Below, piece by piece: positions 18,936 through 27,533 of a stretch of 64,000 nucleotides of DNA (its first letter is position 1; every line of letters starts with the position of its first letter). The notes beneath the pieces were generated by a model, which had not been told where the DNA came from, searched no databases, and worked only from the letters and a program-made list of their open reading frames with translations. The stretch is from Paenibacillus taiwanensis DSM 18679. GTDB lineage: Bacteria; Bacillota; Bacilli; Paenibacillales; Paenibacillaceae. Both the position numbers and the translations under genes were made by a program. The DNA lies in the NCBI RefSeq assembly GCF_000425125.1, contig NZ_KE384306.1:583705-647704 (forward strand), given 5' to 3'.

Positions 18936-20645
18936 ATGATGGGGGATCAACCGTGGCTTGTCCATTATCCCGCAGAAGTCGCACCGACCTTCGACTATCC
19001 GAAGCACAACGTGGGGAGGCTGCTAATTGATGCAGCCTCTCAATTTCCCACACATACAGCAGTAGAGTTTATGGGGAGTAAGCTAACGTACCAGGAGTTA
19101 CTGGAAGCGGCTTACCGCTTTGCAGACGGACTGCACAGCCTAGGTGTCAAGTCAGGCGAGCGTGTTGCCATCATGCTTCCGAATTGCCCGCAGGTAGTGA
19201 TTTCCTATTTTGGGACGCTGCTGTATGGAGGCATTGCGGTAATGACGAATCCGCTCTATATGGAGGGGGAACTGACACAGCAATTGTCAGACTCAGGAGC
19301 AGTTGTTATCGTTACACTGGATCTGCTAGTTCAGCGTGTCCTCCGAGTTAAGCCGCATACACAAGTCCAGCACATAATCGTGGCATCAATTGCTGAATAT
19401 TTACGATTTCCTAAAAATTGGATGTACCCCCTGAAAGCAAAAAAGGACGGTCAGGATTTGCAAGTACCAAACCTTCCGTCTGTTTATAAATTTAAAGCTT
19501 GGCTAAAACGAGGCGCCCCTCATCCGATATGTAGAGAGGTAGATGCTGAGCGTGATATAGCCATTTTGCAATATACAGGAGGCACAACTGGCATCGCCAA
19601 AGGTGTCATGTTAACCCATTATAATTTGCTCGCAAATACGATTCAGACAGCGAACTGGTTTTATAAAGCTAGAAAAGGTGAAGAAGTATTTTTGGCGGCG
19701 CTGCCCTGCTTTCACGTCTTTGGCTTGACGGTGCTGTTGAATCAGGCCGTATACTTGGCAGGACAAATTGTGCTGCTGCCGCGATTTGATCCGAAGCAAG
19801 TGCTTGCGGTTATCGAAAAGAAACAAGTGTCTATTTTTCCAGGGGCACCGACGATGTATATTGCCATTAACCATCACCCTGAGGTGAAATCATTTAATAT
19901 TAGCTCTATACGTGCATGTGTAAGCGGTTCAGCGCCGCTGCCGCAGGAAGTGCAGGAGCAATTTGAGGCGTTAACCGGAGGCAGGCTAATTGAAGGATAC
20001 GGTTTAACGGAAGCTTCCCCTGTCACCCATGCAAACAATGTGTGGGGGTACCGGAAGTTGGGTTCAATCGGAATACCGTTTCCAGATACAGAGGCCAAAA
20101 TCGTAAATGCCGAAACAGGTGAACAACTGGCCGTTGGCGAAATTGGTGAGCTGATCGTTCGCGGTCCGCAAGTGATGGTGGGGTATTGGCAGCGGGATGC
20201 TGAGACGGCATCAGTACTTCGTGATGGGTGGCTGTATACAGGCGATATGGGGAAAATGGACGCGGAGGGCTTCTTTTATATCGTAGACCGGAAAAAAGAT
20301 ATGATCAATGCGAGTGGGTTCAAAGTGTATCCACGTGACGTGGAAGAGGTGTTGTTTGAGCATCCAGACATTAAAGAGGCCGTCGTCATTGGTGTTCCCG
20401 ATGCTTACAGGGGAGAAACGGTGAAAGCCTACGTTATTGTCAAGGATGGCTCAGATGTGACGGCTGAGCAAATTATTGCGTGGTGCAGGAAACATCTTGC
20501 AGCTTTTAAAGTACCACGCCAGGTCGAATTTAGGACTGAGCTGCCAAAGACGATGATTGGCAAGGTGCTTAGGCGCAAACTGCTTGAAGAGGTTACACAA
20601 GAGCAGCTCAAGCAGGACATGGCAGCTGAAAAAGGGAATGATTAG
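18936..20645 (+). CDS. lcfA: Long-chain fatty-acid-CoA ligase
   Basis: A 569-residue AMP-forming acyl-CoA synthetase that activates fatty acids for the preceding beta-oxidation enzymes. The P-loop-like motif is YTGGTTGIAKGVMLTH near residue 212. GYGLTEASP, the hinge DGWLYTGDMG and the C-terminal lysine region KTMIGKVLRRKL are present. Length and order fit LcfA/FadD. It lies 72 bases after fadE with its own GGCAGGAAGGAGTGG site and is probably the last gene of the fad operon; a terminator-like hairpin follows at 20741. Confidence 0.94.
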   Translation: MMGDQPWLVHYPAEVAPTFDYPKHNVGRLLIDAASQFPTHTAVEFMGSKLTYQELLEAAYRFADGLHSLGVKSGERVAIMLPNCPQVVISYFGTLLYGGIAVMTNPLYMEGELTQQLSDSGAVVIVTLDLLVQRVLRVKPHTQVQHIIVASIAEYLRFPKNWMYPLKAKKDGQDLQVPNLPSVYKFKAWLKRGAPHPICREVDAERDIAILQYTGGTTGIAKGVMLTHYNLLANTIQTANWFYKARKGEEVFLAALPCFHVFGLTVLLNQAVYLAGQIVLLPRFDPKQVLAVIEKKQVSIFPGAPTMYIAINHHPEVKSFNISSIRACVSGSAPLPQEVQEQFEALTGGRLIEGYGLTEASPVTHANNVWGYRKLGSIGIPFPDTEAKIVNAETGEQLAVGEIGELIVRGPQVMVGYWQRDAETASVLRDGWLYTGDMGKMDAEGFFYIVDRKKDMINASGFKVYPRDVEEVLFEHPDIKEAVVIGVPDAYRGETVKAYVIVKDGSDVTAEQIIAWCRKHLAAFKVPRQVEFRTELPKTMIGKVLRRKLLEEVTQEQLKQDMAAEKGND

Positions 20646-20740
20646 ACAGAAGAGCTTGATTGGACGTGTTGGAATGGGGTAATGTAGCAGTAGATAGCAT
20701 GTGAATTAGAAGGATTGAAGATTCATTCATAGGTGATGAC

Positions 20741-20776
20741 TAAAGCCGGTCGTTGTGGCAACGGCCGGTTTATGTA
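20741..20776 (+). terminator. Terminator-like hairpin after the acyl-CoA ligase gene
   Basis: Stem TAAAGCCGGTCGTTG / CAACGGCCGGTTTA with a TGG loop. Only a short T-tract follows, so termination may be incomplete. Confidence 0.55.
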
Positions 20777-20828
20777 CAGCATGATCGGTGAGAGTCTAAC
20801 CCTTAACGTATACAAGCGAGGTGTCAGC

Positions 20829-21239
20829 ATGGGATATACGCAGGATGATTTAAAGGCGATGGAAAAGCAGGCACAAGCAACATTTTGGGGGTACTTGGGC
20901 TGTGAAATCGTTAGTTTGACGGATGAAGAAGCGATTATACGGTTAGCGCTAAAGCCGCATCATCTCAATATGATGGGAATCGTTCACGGTGGGGTCACTT
21001 CCTCTTTGATCGACAATGCGATGGGTTTGATCACAAACGCAGTGCGTCCAGATTCACCAATGGTGACGAGTAATTTAAATTTACATTTTGTAGCGCCCTT
21101 AACGGGAGAAGTGCTGGAGGTGAGGGCTCATATTATACATGAAACGCCCCGCTCGCTTACTTGTTATGCAACAGTAACCGATGAGTGCGGTCAGGTCGGC
21201 TCGATTGGGACGGGAACATTTCGAGCGAAGCGCAAATAG
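20829..21239 (+). CDS. PaaI-family hotdog thioesterase
   Basis: A 136-residue single hotdog domain of the PaaI/YdiI-like acyl-CoA thioesterases. The active-site helix shows NMMGIVHGGVTSSLIDNAMG, with the conserved HGG and the following Asp/Asn. It probably hydrolyses acyl-CoA esters; adjacency to the fad genes suggests housekeeping of CoA pools, which is inference. The frame opens at 20733, but the ATG at 20829 after GCGAGGTGTCAGC gives the normal length. Confidence 0.88.
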   Translation: MGYTQDDLKAMEKQAQATFWGYLGCEIVSLTDEEAIIRLALKPHHLNMMGIVHGGVTSSLIDNAMGLITNAVRPDSPMVTSNLNLHFVAPLTGEVLEVRAHIIHETPRSLTCYATVTDECGQVGSIGTGTFRAKRK

Positions 21240-21267
21240 ATGCAATAGCATTTTACTACGTTGGAAG

Positions 21268-21295
21268 TTGACTTTTCGGTTTAATTTGTCATAAT
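21268..21295 (+). promoter_or_regulatory. SigA-type promoter of pncA-pncB
   Basis: TTGACT (21268-21273), 16-base spacer, CATAAT (21290-21295), 54 bases before the pncA start. Confidence 0.5.
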
Positions 21296-21349
21296 GACGT
21301 TAATCTATAGCATTTGAACTGACTGAGACATATAAAAGGAGCGCGTGCC

Positions 21350-21904
21350 ATGAAAGCACTTATTGTTATTGATTACACGGTTGACTTTGTAAATGGCAAG
21401 CTGCCGTGCGGTGATCCAGCCATCGCGATTGAGAACAGGGTGGCTGCACTTGTGACGGAATTTGTTCAGCGTGGGGATGAGGTCGTCATGGTCGTGGATG
21501 TGCATGATGAACATGACCCTTATCATCCAGAGACGAATCTGTTCCCACCGCACAATATTCGAGGCACTTCAGGCAGAGACTTGTATGGTAAAGTGATGCA
21601 TGTGTACGAGACATCTAAAGCGCAAATATATTGGATGGATAAGACACGTTATAGCGCTTTTTGTGGTACGGATCTGGATCTTCGACTTCGCAGCCGAGGG
21701 ATAACAGAAGTTCACCTCGTGGGGGTATGCACTGACATTTGCGTACTTCACACGGCAGTAGAAGCGTACAATTTAGGTTATAAAATCGTTGTGCACGAAG
21801 ACGCTGTAGCTACATTTAACGGACAAGCTCACGAATGGGCGCTTCAGCATTTCCGCAACTCACTCGGAGCATCGATTGTGAGACAAGGTGTAGCAACAGT
21901 TTAA
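21350..21904 (+). CDS. pncA: Nicotinamidase (isochorismatase-like cysteine hydrolase)
   Basis: A 184-residue isochorismatase-fold hydrolase. The catalytic triad is visible: D8 in LIVIDYTVDF, the Lys of MDKTRYSAF near residue 103, and the Cys of GVCTDICVLHT near 132; a metal-binding DVHDEHDPYHPE segment lies near residue 50. These features, and the nicotinate phosphoribosyltransferase gene directly downstream, make nicotinamidase (nicotinamide to nicotinate, NAD salvage) the best call, as for B. subtilis yueJ-yueK. Start supported by AAAAGGAGCGCG. Confidence 0.93.
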   Translation: MKALIVIDYTVDFVNGKLPCGDPAIAIENRVAALVTEFVQRGDEVVMVVDVHDEHDPYHPETNLFPPHNIRGTSGRDLYGKVMHVYETSKAQIYWMDKTRYSAFCGTDLDLRLRSRGITEVHLVGVCTDICVLHTAVEAYNLGYKIVVHEDAVATFNGQAHEWALQHFRNSLGASIVRQGVATV

Positions 21905-21948
21905 TCCATCATATCGATGTTCAACTAGAGGAAAAGAGGATTATGATC

Positions 21949-23454
21949 ATGAATACATCAATGGCCTTACATACGGATAAATATCAAATTAATATGATGT
22001 ACGCACATTGGAAAAACGGCACGCATAACCAACGGACGGTGTTTGAGGCATTCTTTCGCAAAATGCCGTTTGGCAACGGCTACGCTGTATTTGCCGGTCT
22101 GGAGCGTATCATTGAATATATGGAGAATCTCCACTTTACAGCAGACGATATTGACTATTTAAGTTTGCAGGAAGAGCAGTATGATGCTGCGTTCCTGGAG
22201 GAACTACGAGCATTTCGGTTTACCGGTCACTTGGACGCAGTTCAGGAGGGCACACTCGTATTTGCGAACGAGCCGCTTATTCGTGTTGAAGGCAGAGTGT
22301 TCGAGACGCAGCTTATCGAGACGGCTTTGCTTAATTTTATGAACTTCCAGACGTTGATTGCGACCAAAGCGTCCCGTATCAAGCAGGTGGCCAAGGACGA
22401 CATTTTGATGGAATTTGGAACTCGGCGTGCCCAAGAAGCGGATGCTTCCTTATGGGGAGCACGTGCCGCTTATATTGCGGGCTTCCACGCCACTTCCAAT
22501 ATGTTGGCTGGCAAGCGCTTTGGCATCCCGACGAAAGGTACACATGCGCATGCGTGGGTGCAAAGTTTCACGAATGAGCTGGATGCGTTTGAAAAATTTG
22601 CAGAAGCGCTGCCTAATCAGGTCACTTTATTGGTGGATACTTACGATACGCTGCACAGCGGAATTCCGAATGCGATTCGTGTCGCACAAGAGCTGGAGCG
22701 GAAGGGAAAACGGTTGCTTGGCATCCGCCTTGACAGCGGGGATTTGGCTTATTTATCCATTGAAGCGCGCAAGATGCTGGATGCGGCTGGCTTAACGGAT
22801 GTGCAGATCGTTGCTTCGAATGATCTGGATGAGAATACTATTTCAGATCTGAAAATGCAAGGCGCGAAAATTAATAGTTGGGGAGTAGGGACGCAGCTGA
22901 TTACGGCCTCCGACCAACCCGCCCTTGGTGGTGTGTACAAGCTGGTGGAGAGAGAAATTGATGGCAAGATGGAGCCAACAATTAAGATTTCAGCCAATCC
23001 AGAGAAGGTGTCCTATCCGGGCAAAAAAGATGTATACCGTATTATTCATCCGAAAAAGAAAAAGGCGATCGCGGATTACATTTGCTTGGCCACAGAAGAT
23101 GATGTGGAGCGTCAAGCAAGGCTCAAGCTGTTTGATCCGCTGCATCCTTATATGCATAAACATGTAGACCATTATTTGTCTGAGCGGCTGCTACAGCCTA
23201 TTTATGAACAAGGCAAACTTGTATATGAACGTCCGTCATTGGAAGACATCCGCACCTACCATCAGAAGCAATTAAAACGATTCTGGCCGGAATATTTGCG
23301 GAAAACAAATCCAGAGCCCTACCATGTCGATTTTAGCATGGAGGCTTGGAATTTAAAGCGTGATCTGATTGAAGAGCATGTGCAGGAGAAAGCGCAGTGG
23401 CGGGCGGAGCGCCAAGAGCATGATACAGAAGAGGTGCACGACGACGATTTATAA
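21949..23454 (+). CDS. pncB: Nicotinate phosphoribosyltransferase
   Basis: A protein of about 502 residues that makes nicotinate mononucleotide from nicotinate and PRPP, the step after PncA. It begins ALHTDKYQINMMYAHW and contains FEAFFRKMPFGNGYAVFAG, the active-site EFGTRRAQEADAS with its conserved histidine segment GTHAHAWVQ, LLVDTYDT, and IRLDSGDLAYLS. AGAGGA eight bases upstream favours the ATG at 21949; one at 21943 is two codons earlier. The 44-base gap after pncA indicates an operon. Confidence 0.94.
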   Translation: MNTSMALHTDKYQINMMYAHWKNGTHNQRTVFEAFFRKMPFGNGYAVFAGLERIIEYMENLHFTADDIDYLSLQEEQYDAAFLEELRAFRFTGHLDAVQEGTLVFANEPLIRVEGRVFETQLIETALLNFMNFQTLIATKASRIKQVAKDDILMEFGTRRAQEADASLWGARAAYIAGFHATSNMLAGKRFGIPTKGTHAHAWVQSFTNELDAFEKFAEALPNQVTLLVDTYDTLHSGIPNAIRVAQELERKGKRLLGIRLDSGDLAYLSIEARKMLDAAGLTDVQIVASNDLDENTISDLKMQGAKINSWGVGTQLITASDQPALGGVYKLVEREIDGKMEPTIKISANPEKVSYPGKKDVYRIIHPKKKKAIADYICLATEDDVERQARLKLFDPLHPYMHKHVDHYLSERLLQPIYEQGKLVYERPSLEDIRTYHQKQLKRFWPEYLRKTNPEPYHVDFSMEAWNLKRDLIEEHVQEKAQWRAERQEHDTEEVHDDDL

Positions 23455-23600
23455 ATGTCACCACTTAGATAGAACGAATAGCTACCATTTGGCTGTGTAA
23501 TGTTGTCTAAGTTTTGTGGTTACGATTAGTACGGCAATCAGGTCTATGATCGATAAGTGGTTTGTGACTAACAGTAGAGCGAGCAAGCGGGGGATCAGAC

Positions 23601-24671
23601 ATGAAGACAGATAAGGTAATGTGTTTAGGCAGAAACAGCTGTCTGAACGAGACTTATCACATTAGGAAAGTCATTTCGAAAAGTCAACTGTCAATCGTAT
23701 ATGCGGCTCGTCACAATGAGAGCAAGCTTACTTATGTGATCAAGGAATTTTTTCCAGATGAATTAGTGAACAGGGAGATTGATCGTCGTTCTGTAAAGTG
23801 CAAGCATTCCGCAGTCGTTACACAATTTGAGTCGCTTAAACGTTCGTTTGATCAAGAAGCAGCATTGCTAGGTGAGCTTAAACATCCCAATATTGTACAA
23901 CTTGTGGACCATTTTGAAGAGAACGGCACTAGTTACGTAGTAACGGAATTTTGTCGCGGTGTAACGTTGGATCATTATTGTGGATCAGATGGTGGCGGGT
24001 TAACCGCTGAATTTCTGTCGGGTACGATGTTATCGATCATCGACGCGTTAGCGTATATCCATAAACAAGGTATTATTCACCGTGCTGTTGAACCTAGCAA
24101 TGTAGTCATTGGAGAGAATGGACAAGCCAAGCTTATCGACTTTGGCTCAGCGGTACGTATTCCGTGCGCAGGTGCGGGCAAGCCAGAGCAGGCTATCGTT
24201 ACGTCAACCAGCTATTCACCGCTTGAGCTGTATTCGCAGAAATCGGAACCAAGCAGTCTCGTTGATATTTATAGTTTGGCGGCCACCCTTTATTTTTGTT
24301 TGAGCGGCGCAGCGCCTAAAGATGTAAAGCAGCGTCTGTTTAACGACAGCCTCGAATCTGTTCGAACTAGAAATCGGGTCGTGAGTCCAGTGCTGTCAAG
24401 TGTGATCCAATGGGGACTGGTCGTCAGGACAAATAAGAGATGCCCTTCGCTGCATTGGTTCAAAAAAGCGGTGTACGTTGAGGGGCTTATATGGAAAGGA
24501 AAGTCACGGTGGCTTCCGCTTCAAATGGGGAGGGGGGGTAATTCCAGCCCGAAATCGGATCGGCAGCGATCATTGCCTAAAAGGAGTTGAGCGGGCAAGA
24601 GGCGCTGGCTCTATTTCAAACCTGAAACGGATAGTTATGTACTTGGCGTAGCCCATATTTATCGATTGTAA
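23601..24671 (+). pseudogene. Ser/Thr kinase-like protein lacking the catalytic Asp, with an in-frame stop
   Basis: A 329-residue kinase-fold frame: ATP-site lysine K48 (YVIKEFF), the DFG motif at D180 (KLIDFGSA) and a C-lobe through VDIYSLAATLYF. The catalytic loop reads HRAVEPSN where HRDxKPxN is expected: A162 replaces the catalytic Asp and Glu replaces the Lys. The frame ends with TGA at 24588-24590 but continues unchanged for 26 more codons (ending GVAHIYRL) to TAA at 24671. The sequence between lobe and tail (residues ~295-329) looks degraded. I read it as a pseudokinase or a decaying kinase gene; a phosphotransfer role is unlikely. Confidence 0.65.
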
Positions 24672-24912
24672 ATCAACGCTTTATGGCGCGGTTATTTATC
24701 CTCACATGTAATGGACCATTTGATATGTTGTCATTATAGGTGGGGATTTCTTTTTGTTTTGTGTGGAGTGATCTGTATTTTGCGTTTGTGAGATTTGTTC
24801 GAGCGCTGTTATGGGGACGTAGAGGAAAATAAGTCTTGTACTTGTCACATTGCATTCCATAGGCGATACTAAACATAAGTGGTTAGGTTAATGTTGCTTG
24901 ATAGGAGGGTTT

Positions 24913-25081
24913 GGTGCGAACCCCAGGTGCACATGAAATCCCCGGGAGATCCGCACCTCTTGCTGCACAAGGGATTCCGGCATTTTGTCAGTTGATTGTC
25001 AGTGAAGTTTGCCCTGTATTTTGGAGACCCGCACTTTTGGGGCTGGGAGCCCTAGTGGGACAAGGGCTTTTTGTACCCGCA
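24913..25081 (+). promoter_or_regulatory. CRISPR leader 1
   Basis: A 169-bp leader immediately before array 1, near-identical and equal in length to the leader of array 2 (33856-34024). It contains TTGATT (24992-24997), 17 bases, then TGTATT (25015-25020) as promoter, and a hairpin AGCCCT/AGGGCT (25048-25053, 25063-25068) followed by TTTT just 10 bases before the first repeat. The outer end can fold as GGTGCG.../...CGCACC. No gene is seen between 24672 and 24912. Confidence 0.8.
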
Positions 25082-25517
25082 GTCGCACTCTATACGAGTG
25101 CGTGGATAGAAACTGAGCTGAAGCATGCATCAAACAGTTATCGAGAGTCGCACTCTATACGAGTGCGTGGATAGAAACTGGAGCTGACTGGGATAATCCC
25201 ACCGGATTTAACAGGGTCGCACTCTATACGAGTGCGTGGATAGAAACATTTCGTCCTCCTATATAGTTATACAGAAGTTAGGTCGCACTCTATACGAGTG
25301 CGTGGATAGAAACTTTATCTTCAATATCAAAGTACGCTATAACATCGTAAGTCGCACTCTATACGAGTGCGTGGATAGAAACCCCATATGCTGCCTTCCT
25401 CTGGATACAAGGTTCGGTCGCACTCTATACGAGTGCGTGGATAGAAACGTGTTCCTGATTGTAAGTTGAGCAGATGCAATGTCCTGTCGCACTCTACACG
25501 AGCGCATGAATTGCAAC
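25082..25517 (+). CRISPR. CRISPR array 1 (7 repeats, 6 spacers)
   Basis: Repeats of 32 bp begin at 25082, 25147, 25216, 25282, 25351, 25417 and 25486, with spacers of 33, 37, 34, 37, 34 and 37 bp. The repeat begins GTCGCACTCTATACGAGTGC and ends GTGGATAGAAAC. CGCACTC/GAGTGCG gives a 7-bp hairpin, and the GAAAC end fits a crRNA 5' handle transcribed on the plus strand. The last repeat (25486-25517) has several substitutions in its 3' half, as expected at the leader-distal end. The six spacers share no obvious sequence with each other. Confidence 0.98.
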
Positions 25518-25611
25518 TTCAAATGGCTACTGCAAGCAACAATGATGGATCACATCTTATCAACACGAATTCCCTTTTAAAAGAATCAAATTAACCCTGT
25601 TAGCCACAAAC

Positions 25612-25648
25612 ATAGGTCGTATCCTTTAACGGAACCGGCCTATTTTGC
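25612..25648 (+). terminator. Possible terminator downstream of CRISPR array 1
   Basis: ATAGGTCG (25612-25619) pairs with CGGCCTAT (25636-25643), one G-U pair, followed by TTTTGCTTT. The rest of the 426-base gap to cmr1 is AT-rich; a weak promoter candidate there is TTGATT (25780-25785), 17 bases, TGTTAT (25803-25808). No gene is seen. Confidence 0.5.
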
Positions 25649-25943
25649 TTTGGAAATGTCTGTCTGCGAGCGGAAAATGATAAACAAATCCTAAATAGAA
25701 TCAAGATGATGCTTTTGCAAATTGGGAATTAATGATCTATTTTGTCGTTACATTTAAATTTAACTTTAATGGATTAATTTTGATTAAATAGAAATATTCA
25801 TATGTTATTTGAATACATGATCTGATATGATAGGTATAGTGAATAGTTCAAAAGACTTACATTCTAGTACGTTCATTGCCTTATTTTTTCGATTCAGGTC
25901 GATTAATGACTGATCCAATAATGTCCATGAAGAGGTGAAACTA

Positions 25944-27533
25944 ATGTCAGAGCAACAATCAGCTCCTATTATTCGCCTGACAGAGGTACAGGCTAGAATC
26001 GGTAAGATTCAACAGTCTTATGCTAGTATTCCGAATAAAGAGTGTAATGATTGTAAAAAGTGCGAAAGGTGTAAAAATACACGTACACAGGAGTATCAGA
26101 TTGAACTGATTACGCCGATGTTTGGTGATACGAGTCTGATAGAACATCAGAAAGAGGTCGTGCCTGTCCGTAGTGCGGCAATCCGCGGTCATTTACGTTT
26201 TTGGTGGAGGGCTACTCGAGGGGCTGCGTATACGAGTGTTTATGATTTGCGTGAGCGCGAAGTGGCTATCTTTGGTGATACAACTACGCCTAGCCGTGTG
26301 AAAATAAGTATAGAAATGGACGATAAGGCGGAGAAGTTGGATGCAATATCTGCCAAGAGATTACTTCCGTATGTATTATTCCCTTTAAGGGAGACTGATA
26401 CACCTTCATCATCGCAGCTTCTCCAGCCGTTCTCATTCCGGTTGTACATTCAATATTCCCTACCACGTAACTCTCATGAATTAACCATAGTACAATTAAA
26501 AGAAGAAGTAGAAGCGGCGTTATCTGCCTGGATCCATTTTGGTGGGCTAGGGGGCCGAACGAGACGTGGCTGTGGCAGTCTATACTGTAAGGAATTTTCG
26601 ATAAAGCGTATGGGCAATGGCCATGTACAGCTACAAAATTGGTATTCGGCTTGGATGACCAAACATAAGCTGCAACTACTGCCACGAGGAGAATATCGGC
26701 AATGGCCAACTTTATGTAATGAAATTTATAGCCAAGTTCCGAGCGCAGCACACGTCAAGGAACCGAAAATAGCATGGAAAGACATTATTTTGGTTTATCA
26801 GCTTTTCCGTCAACAGCGTAACAAATGGAAACAAGATGATTCTGAAACCTGTAAATTCGCACGCTCGTTATGGCCAGAGGCTGATTCGATTCGTCAAATT
26901 ACAGGTATGGCGGTGGAGAAACATAGTAAAATTTGTCCTGGAGATAAAATAAGAGGCAGGTACGCGTTTCCACGAGCGCAATTAGGATTGCCAATTATAT
27001 TTAAGTTTAAGTCAGAAGATTGTAAAGCGAAATATCCTCTACGCGAACCGTACAACACAGAGCTTGCACCAGTAGGCAAGACACGTTTGGCGTCACCTCT
27101 TATTTTAAAACCTATTGCAATAGATAATAAAAAGGCTATTGGTGCCATAGTGCTGTTGAATCATAAACCATTATCTGCACTCCAGCTTCAAACAAGAGAG
27201 AAGTATGCTCTCCATGAGGTGGAAAACAAGCTGAAACATACCTCTATATCACATCACCATATTTATCCGAACTTAACGTATTCCAGAAGTCCGATGAAAG
27301 CGGAAAATGAAACGGCTACTACATGCGCTATTGCTGCCTTCCTTTCAAGTGTTTTCATTAAAAATTGGATGGATGGTAAACAGAACAATCATGAGATGCG
27401 TACCTATAATTCATCTCCCTCTAATAAGCAAGGCAGAACACCATCACCCTACCAACACAATAATCAGCAGCAAAATCGTTCTATGAAACCGAATTCGCAC
27501 CATAGAAGCAACAAGTCGAAAGGAGAACGTTGA
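25944..27533 (+). CDS. cmr1: Type III-B Cmr1, RAMP-superfamily subunit
   Basis: A 529-residue Cmr1-like RAMP protein, the subunit at the 3' end of the crRNA in the Cmr effector complex. The family signature is clear: ELITPMFGD, then VPVRSAAIRGHLRFWWRATRG, and a glycine-rich loop GGLGGRTRRGCGS near residue 203. Four cysteines C34, C37, C40 and C43 in a regular Cx2Cx2Cx2C pattern precede the first RAMP strand, a possible metal site that I do not know from Cmr1. The C-terminal ~45 residues are low-complexity, rich in Asn, Gln and Ser. AGAGGTG six bases upstream supports the ATG at 25944. First gene of the operon. Confidence 0.93.
   Translation: MSEQQSAPIIRLTEVQARIGKIQQSYASIPNKECNDCKKCERCKNTRTQEYQIELITPMFGDTSLIEHQKEVVPVRSAAIRGHLRFWWRATRGAAYTSVYDLREREVAIFGDTTTPSRVKISIEMDDKAEKLDAISAKRLLPYVLFPLRETDTPSSSQLLQPFSFRLYIQYSLPRNSHELTIVQLKEEVEAALSAWIHFGGLGGRTRRGCGSLYCKEFSIKRMGNGHVQLQNWYSAWMTKHKLQLLPRGEYRQWPTLCNEIYSQVPSAAHVKEPKIAWKDIILVYQLFRQQRNKWKQDDSETCKFARSLWPEADSIRQITGMAVEKHSKICPGDKIRGRYAFPRAQLGLPIIFKFKSEDCKAKYPLREPYNTELAPVGKTRLASPLILKPIAIDNKKAIGAIVLLNHKPLSALQLQTREKYALHEVENKLKHTSISHHHIYPNLTYSRSPMKAENETATTCAIAAFLSSVFIKNWMDGKQNNHEMRTYNSSPSNKQGRTPSPYQHNNQQQNRSMKPNSHHRSNKSKGER

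Noticed and set aside
25236..25469. Open frame of 77 codons inside CRISPR array 1 (and a similar 81-codon frame at 34148-34393 in array 2)
   Set aside because: They simply read through the repeats; the translated repeat recurs and no ribosome binding site is present.
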